A DNA stretch of 64,000 nt, taken from positions 2,108,001 to 2,172,000 of the forward strand of contig NZ_CP114285.2 of assembly GCF_027111255.2 (NCBI RefSeq). The letters are read 5' to 3'. The notes below the pieces were generated by a model. The model had not been told where the DNA came from and ran no database searches. It was given only the letters and a program-made list of their open reading frames with translations. Every line of letters begins with the position of its first letter. The stretch's first letter is position 1. Positions 61,405 through 64,000 of this stretch are shown here, piece after piece. Origin of the DNA: Flavobacterium flavigenum. Its GTDB lineage: Bacteria; Bacteroidota; Bacteroidia; Flavobacteriales; Flavobacteriaceae. The position numbers and the translations under genes were made by a program.

Positions 61405-61707
61405 CTATGAACCGAACTGATCCTGAACAATTCCAATAATGGTATTAGCATCCAATTCTCCTGACTGTCTCCAGATCATCTGTCCTTCTTTATAAATCAT
61501 TAAAGTAGGAAGACCTTTAATACGTAAAGCTTCTGCCAGTTCCTGATTTTTATCTACATCAATCTTGATTACCTTAGCCTTATCACCAAGTGCAGCTGCA
61601 ACATCCTTTATAACAGGATGCATAGAAACCGATGATTCATTCCAGTCTGTATAGAAATCGATCAACACAGGAACCTGTGCATTTATTAGTTCTCCAAATT
61701 TTGACAT
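61405..61707 (-). CDS. Thioredoxin-fold protein lacking the CXXC active site
   Basis: A 100-residue protein with the complete thioredoxin fold: VPVLIDFYTDWNESS, the strand AKVIKIDVDKNQELAEALRIKGLPTLMIYKEG with the cis-Pro in GLPT, and the closing helix. The CGPC active site is replaced by NESS (23-26), and the protein contains no Cys. It therefore cannot act as a dithiol reductase. It could bind a partner or another ligand; the function is unknown. A TACATTTG -7-like box lies at 61758-61765. Confidence 0.88.
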   Translation of the reverse strand: MSKFGELINAQVPVLIDFYTDWNESSVSMHPVIKDVAAALGDKAKVIKIDVDKNQELAEALRIKGLPTLMIYKEGQMIWRQSGELDANTIIGIVQDQFGS

Positions 61708-61779
61708 AAAACCAAAAATTTAAATTTTTTAAATCTACTAAAGAGATTACCATTATACAAATGTAGCATTTTTACCGAA

Positions 61780-63015
61780 TTAAGCCACATTGTTACCTTT
61801 TTTTAGTTCAATTACCGTGATTTCAGGCATAATTCCGACCCTTCCAGGATAGGCATGAAAGCCAAATCCCCTGTTGACATAAATATACCTGCCTAAACTC
61901 TCATATAGTCCTGCCCATTGCTTATAAATATACTGCGCTAAACTCCATTTAAAATAACCCGGAATCTCAATACCAAACTGCATTCCATGAGTATGTCCTG
62001 ACAATGTTAAATGAAAATTCTTAGGGTGGTCTTTTATTTCTGCATCCCAATGACTTGGATCATGACTCATTAAAATTTTAAAATCATGCTGATCAACATG
62101 CTGAGATGCTTTATTCAAATCTCCTGCTTTCTTAAAATTCACTCCCCAGTTCTCTACTCCAATTAAAGCTATTTTATCTTTTCCCTTTTGAATATAAGTG
62201 TGCTCGTTGAGCATCAATTTAAACCCAATTTGCCCGTAAAGATTCTTAATTGCCTTAAAATTTTCATCTTTTTCCTTTTGAGACGGCCAGGTAACATATT
62301 CTCCATAATCATGATTACCTAAGATAGAAAATTTTCCGTATTTATACTCTTTAATTCTGTTAAAAGTACTTAACCATGCATCCATTTCTTTAGCATGCGT
62401 ATTGACAATATCTCCTGTAAACAAAATCATATCTGAATCTTGCTCATTAATAAGATCAATTGCATAATTTATTTTCTCGGCGTTATCGAAACTACCGCTG
62501 TGTACATCTGAAATCTGGGTAATTTTAAAACCATCAAAGGCATCCGGAAGATCAGGAAAAAATATGGTTTGCTTAAATACCTTGAAGTTATATTTTCCTT
62601 CAAAAATCCCATAAATTAAAGATAAAAAAGGAACAGCTGCTAATCCTAAGGCCAATTGACTCACAAATTTTCGGCGTTCAGGCATCATTTCCTTCCTTGG
62701 CGCATTGTACATAAAATAGTTCAAAATGCTGGCTCCAATCCTAAAAATATCTTCTCCAAACAAAATAAGCGTAATTACAATTTTAGGAACATAAACCATC
62801 AACATGAGTCCCATTGTAAACATGGTATATTTAGTTTGTCCAACAGAACGATCAAACTGCGTAAAGGAATAAACGATGAAAACTAAAAGCAATACACTAA
62901 TAACCTGGTAAGCTATTAAAACCCATCTTAATTTAATCAAAGTACGAAAGGCCTGGTAAGAATAGAACTCAATAAGTAAAAAAAGAGCACACAGAATTAT
63001 AAAACGAAGAATCAT
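61780..63015 (-). CDS. Membrane-anchored metallophosphoesterase
   Basis: A 411-residue protein with four N-terminal hydrophobic helices (about 3-20, 30-50, 68-88, 115-138), a calcineurin-like phosphoesterase domain (about 165-400) and the full motif set: DVHSG, GDIVNT, GNHDYGE, SHDPSHWD and SGHTHGMQ. It resembles the YkuE group. The substrate is unknown; phospholipid- or nucleotide-phosphate hydrolysis at the membrane is possible. It sits 73 nt upstream of the thioredoxin-like gene and may share its transcript. Confidence 0.9.
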   Translation of the reverse strand: MILRFIILCALFLLIEFYSYQAFRTLIKLRWVLIAYQVISVLLLVFIVYSFTQFDRSVGQTKYTMFTMGLMLMVYVPKIVITLILFGEDIFRIGASILNYFMYNAPRKEMMPERRKFVSQLALGLAAVPFLSLIYGIFEGKYNFKVFKQTIFFPDLPDAFDGFKITQISDVHSGSFDNAEKINYAIDLINEQDSDMILFTGDIVNTHAKEMDAWLSTFNRIKEYKYGKFSILGNHDYGEYVTWPSQKEKDENFKAIKNLYGQIGFKLMLNEHTYIQKGKDKIALIGVENWGVNFKKAGDLNKASQHVDQHDFKILMSHDPSHWDAEIKDHPKNFHLTLSGHTHGMQFGIEIPGYFKWSLAQYIYKQWAGLYESLGRYIYVNRGFGFHAYPGRVGIMPEITVIELKKGNNVA

Positions 63016-63090
63016 TATTTACAGTTTTAAACAAAGTAACAAAGAATGAAAATTTTAATGCTTTCTATTATCAAAAATTTAACTCAACAA

Positions 63091-63125
63091 ACAACAAAAA
63101 GCTGATGAATTACTCCATCAGCTTT
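63091..63125 (-). terminator. Terminator after the small Lys/Ala-rich protein gene
   Basis: AAAGCTGATG (63098-63107), loop of 8, CATCAGCTTT (63116-63125), T-rich on the minus strand. It lies 67 nt beyond the stop at 63192. Confidence 0.7.
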
Positions 63126-63191
63126 CGCTACAAAATTTTTTAAAACCTTTTTATAATCCACAACAAAGTTCGTTGAACAAACTTTTGAAGT

Positions 63192-63392
63192 TTATTTTTG
63201 AGATTTTGCAGCTTCCGGCTTAGCTGCATCTGTCTCTGCTTTTTTGTCTGCTTTTGCTTTTTTATGCCCTTTTTTGTCGTGTTTAACAGCTTTAACTTCT
63301 TTTGAAGCTGTTCCCTGAGCGGGAGTTGTCTGAGCATTTACCATTGCAGCTGTTCCTAAAAGGAATACTGCTAACATTACTAATTTTTTCAT
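63192..63392 (-). CDS. Small secreted Lys/Ala-rich protein
   Basis: A 66-residue protein with a Sec signal peptide (1-20, ending VNAQ) and a mature part of about 46 residues made almost only of Lys, Ala, Glu, Thr, Asp and Ser (for instance KADKKAETDAAKPEAAK), very basic and probably unstructured. Similar small Lys/Ala-rich secreted proteins recur in Flavobacterium; the function is unknown. It has its own promoter (63434-63462) and terminator, which favours a real gene. Confidence 0.75.
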   Translation of the reverse strand: MKKLVMLAVFLLGTAAMVNAQTTPAQGTASKEVKAVKHDKKGHKKAKADKKAETDAAKPEAAKSQK

Positions 63393-63433
63393 GATCGTAG
63401 TTTTTTAATTTGTATTGTTTCATTTATTTGATT

Positions 63434-63462
63434 CAAAGATAGAATCGCTAAATGAAGACAAA
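63434..63462 (-). promoter_or_regulatory. Promoter of the small secreted protein gene
   Basis: On the minus strand TTTG (63462-63459), a 17-nt spacer and TATCTTTG (63441-63434). The start codon is 42 nt downstream of the -7 box. Confidence 0.65.
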
Positions 63463-63518
63463 ATGAAGTTTAACCTCCATAAAAAAAAATTAACTTTAAA
63501 TTATATTTTCAGACTTTA

Positions 63519-64000
63519 TTAAAACAACAAAGTAAACACTGTTCCTTCATTTACAACAGAAGAAACTTTTATTTCAATGTGATGAAAAACCGCTATACTT
63601 TTTGCAATAGCCAGTCCTAAACCCTGCCCTTCCTGTTCAGAATTTACTCTTGTAAAACGGTTAAAAATATTTTCAATCTGAGATTCATTCAATCCAAGAC
63701 CGGAATCAGCAATTGAAATAAAATATCGATCCTGTAAAAAACCGTCCGAAACTACAATTTCACCATTAGGTTTATTATATTTTATCGCATTAGTAACCAG
63801 ATTATAAATCAGTATATGAATTAATGTTTTGTTTCCTGTAAAGACAAAATCATGTTTTGTTTCATTACTAAACCAAATTCCCTTATCCTCAATCCGATCC
63901 TGAAGATCTTCCTGCAATTCATTTATTATGTGCTGAAAATTAATCCTTTCATTTGATTCGTACTGATGATTTTCAATTCTTGAAATCAGTAACAAATTGT
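63519..64000 (-). CDS. Sensor histidine kinase, C-terminal part (5' end outside window)
   Basis: The open frame continues past the right edge; about 160 C-terminal residues are visible. They form the end of the HisKA domain (LLLISRIENHQY) and a complete HATPase_c domain with LIYNLVTNAIKYNKPNG (N box), SIADSGLGLNESQ (G1) and GQGLGLAIAKSIAV (G2). The sensor and phospho-His are off the edge, so the signal and partner regulator cannot be read. An in-frame TTG at 63995 is internal, not a start. Confidence 0.9.
   Translation of the reverse strand, partial: NLLLISRIENHQYESNERINFQHIINELQEDLQDRIEDKGIWFSNETKHDFVFTGNKTLIHILIYNLVTNAIKYNKPNGEIVVSDGFLQDRYFISIADSGLGLNESQIENIFNRFTRVNSEQEGQGLGLAIAKSIAVFHHIEIKVSSVVNEGTVFTLLF

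Noticed and set aside
1..64000. CRISPR arrays, prophage, integrative elements, IS transposases, restriction-modification or other defence islands
   Set aside because: I looked for regular direct repeats, integrase/transposase motifs, att-like duplications next to the tRNA and defence enzyme domains and found none; apart from the toxin-antitoxin pair the content is core-like.

Overview
The window reads as a stretch of the chromosome of a Flavobacterium-like member of the Bacteroidota (family Flavobacteriaceae). The evidence is low G+C with A-rich leaders and almost no Shine-Dalgarno sequences; Bacteroidota-type promoters (TTTG about 19 nt upstream of TANNTTTG, clearest before tRNA-Gln and ffh); a type IX secretion (T9SS) C-terminal sorting domain; an HmuY-type lipoprotein with a Ser/Asp-rich export signal; and families typical of the group (DUF5683, DUF6607, DUF4369, DUF2723, DUF2805, rhomboid with a DUF6576-like tail). 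Nearly every gene is an intact core or house-keeping gene. I see no prophage, insertion sequence, CRISPR array, integrase or rRNA.

Layout. 1-4.9 kb: end of parA, parB, DUF5683, dapB, an oversized lepB and a WbqC-like gene, all on +. 5-11.2 kb (-): mutL, two rhomboid proteases and an endo/exonuclease/phosphatase protein form one run, preceded by ribH and a TPR membrane protein. 11.4-19.4 kb (+): recF, DUF2461, a GT4 glycosyltransferase, murB, a small membrane protein, a PaiB-like flavoprotein, a GT2 glycosyltransferase overlapping an ECF sigma factor, and a TonB-type protein. 19.6-25 kb: PH-domain protein, M48 peptidase (-), lipA, gap, and a TPR hybrid histidine kinase. 25-30.4 kb: lpxK (-), a YoeB-type toxin with a non-YefM partner (-), a Nif3 protein, a coiled-coil protein that has lost its zinc ribbon, an alpha/beta hydrolase and an rluF-like gene. 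30.5-38.9 kb (-): LytTR regulator plus TPR kinase, an orphan protein, a polytopic membrane protein, a winged-helix regulator with a membrane partner, a structured repeat, folD and ffh. 39-45.4 kb: a T9SS-exported repeat protein, then a haem-acquisition locus (hmuY-like and TonB-dependent receptor on -, DUF6607 divergent on +) and an uncharacterised secreted protein. 45.6-56.9 kb: argS, a large TonB-dependent receptor, cutC, fabH, M61 peptidase, DUF2805, DoxX-like, EamA transporter, DUF4369 lipoprotein. 57-64 kb: tRNA-Gln, DUF2723 membrane protein, polysaccharide deacetylase, a thioredoxin-fold protein without its CXXC, a metallophosphoesterase, a small Lys/Ala-rich secreted protein and the 3' end of a histidine kinase.

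How the genes work together. Several blocks concern the cell envelope: precursors and modification (murB, lpxK, dapB, glycosyltransferases, deacetylase, DUF2723), protein export and membrane proteolysis (lepB, ffh, rhomboids, M48, M61) and nutrient uptake (TonB-like protein, two TonB-dependent receptors, HmuY). Others maintain the genome (parAB, mutL, recF). I do not see an obviously new multi-gene system. The points most worth a second look are the structured repeat at 36.3 kb and a decayed relative at 29.5 kb, the MutL and thioredoxin-like proteins that keep their fold but have lost catalytic motifs, the YoeB-type toxin with an unusual antitoxin, DUF6607 at the haem locus, and the orphan protein beside a two-component system.
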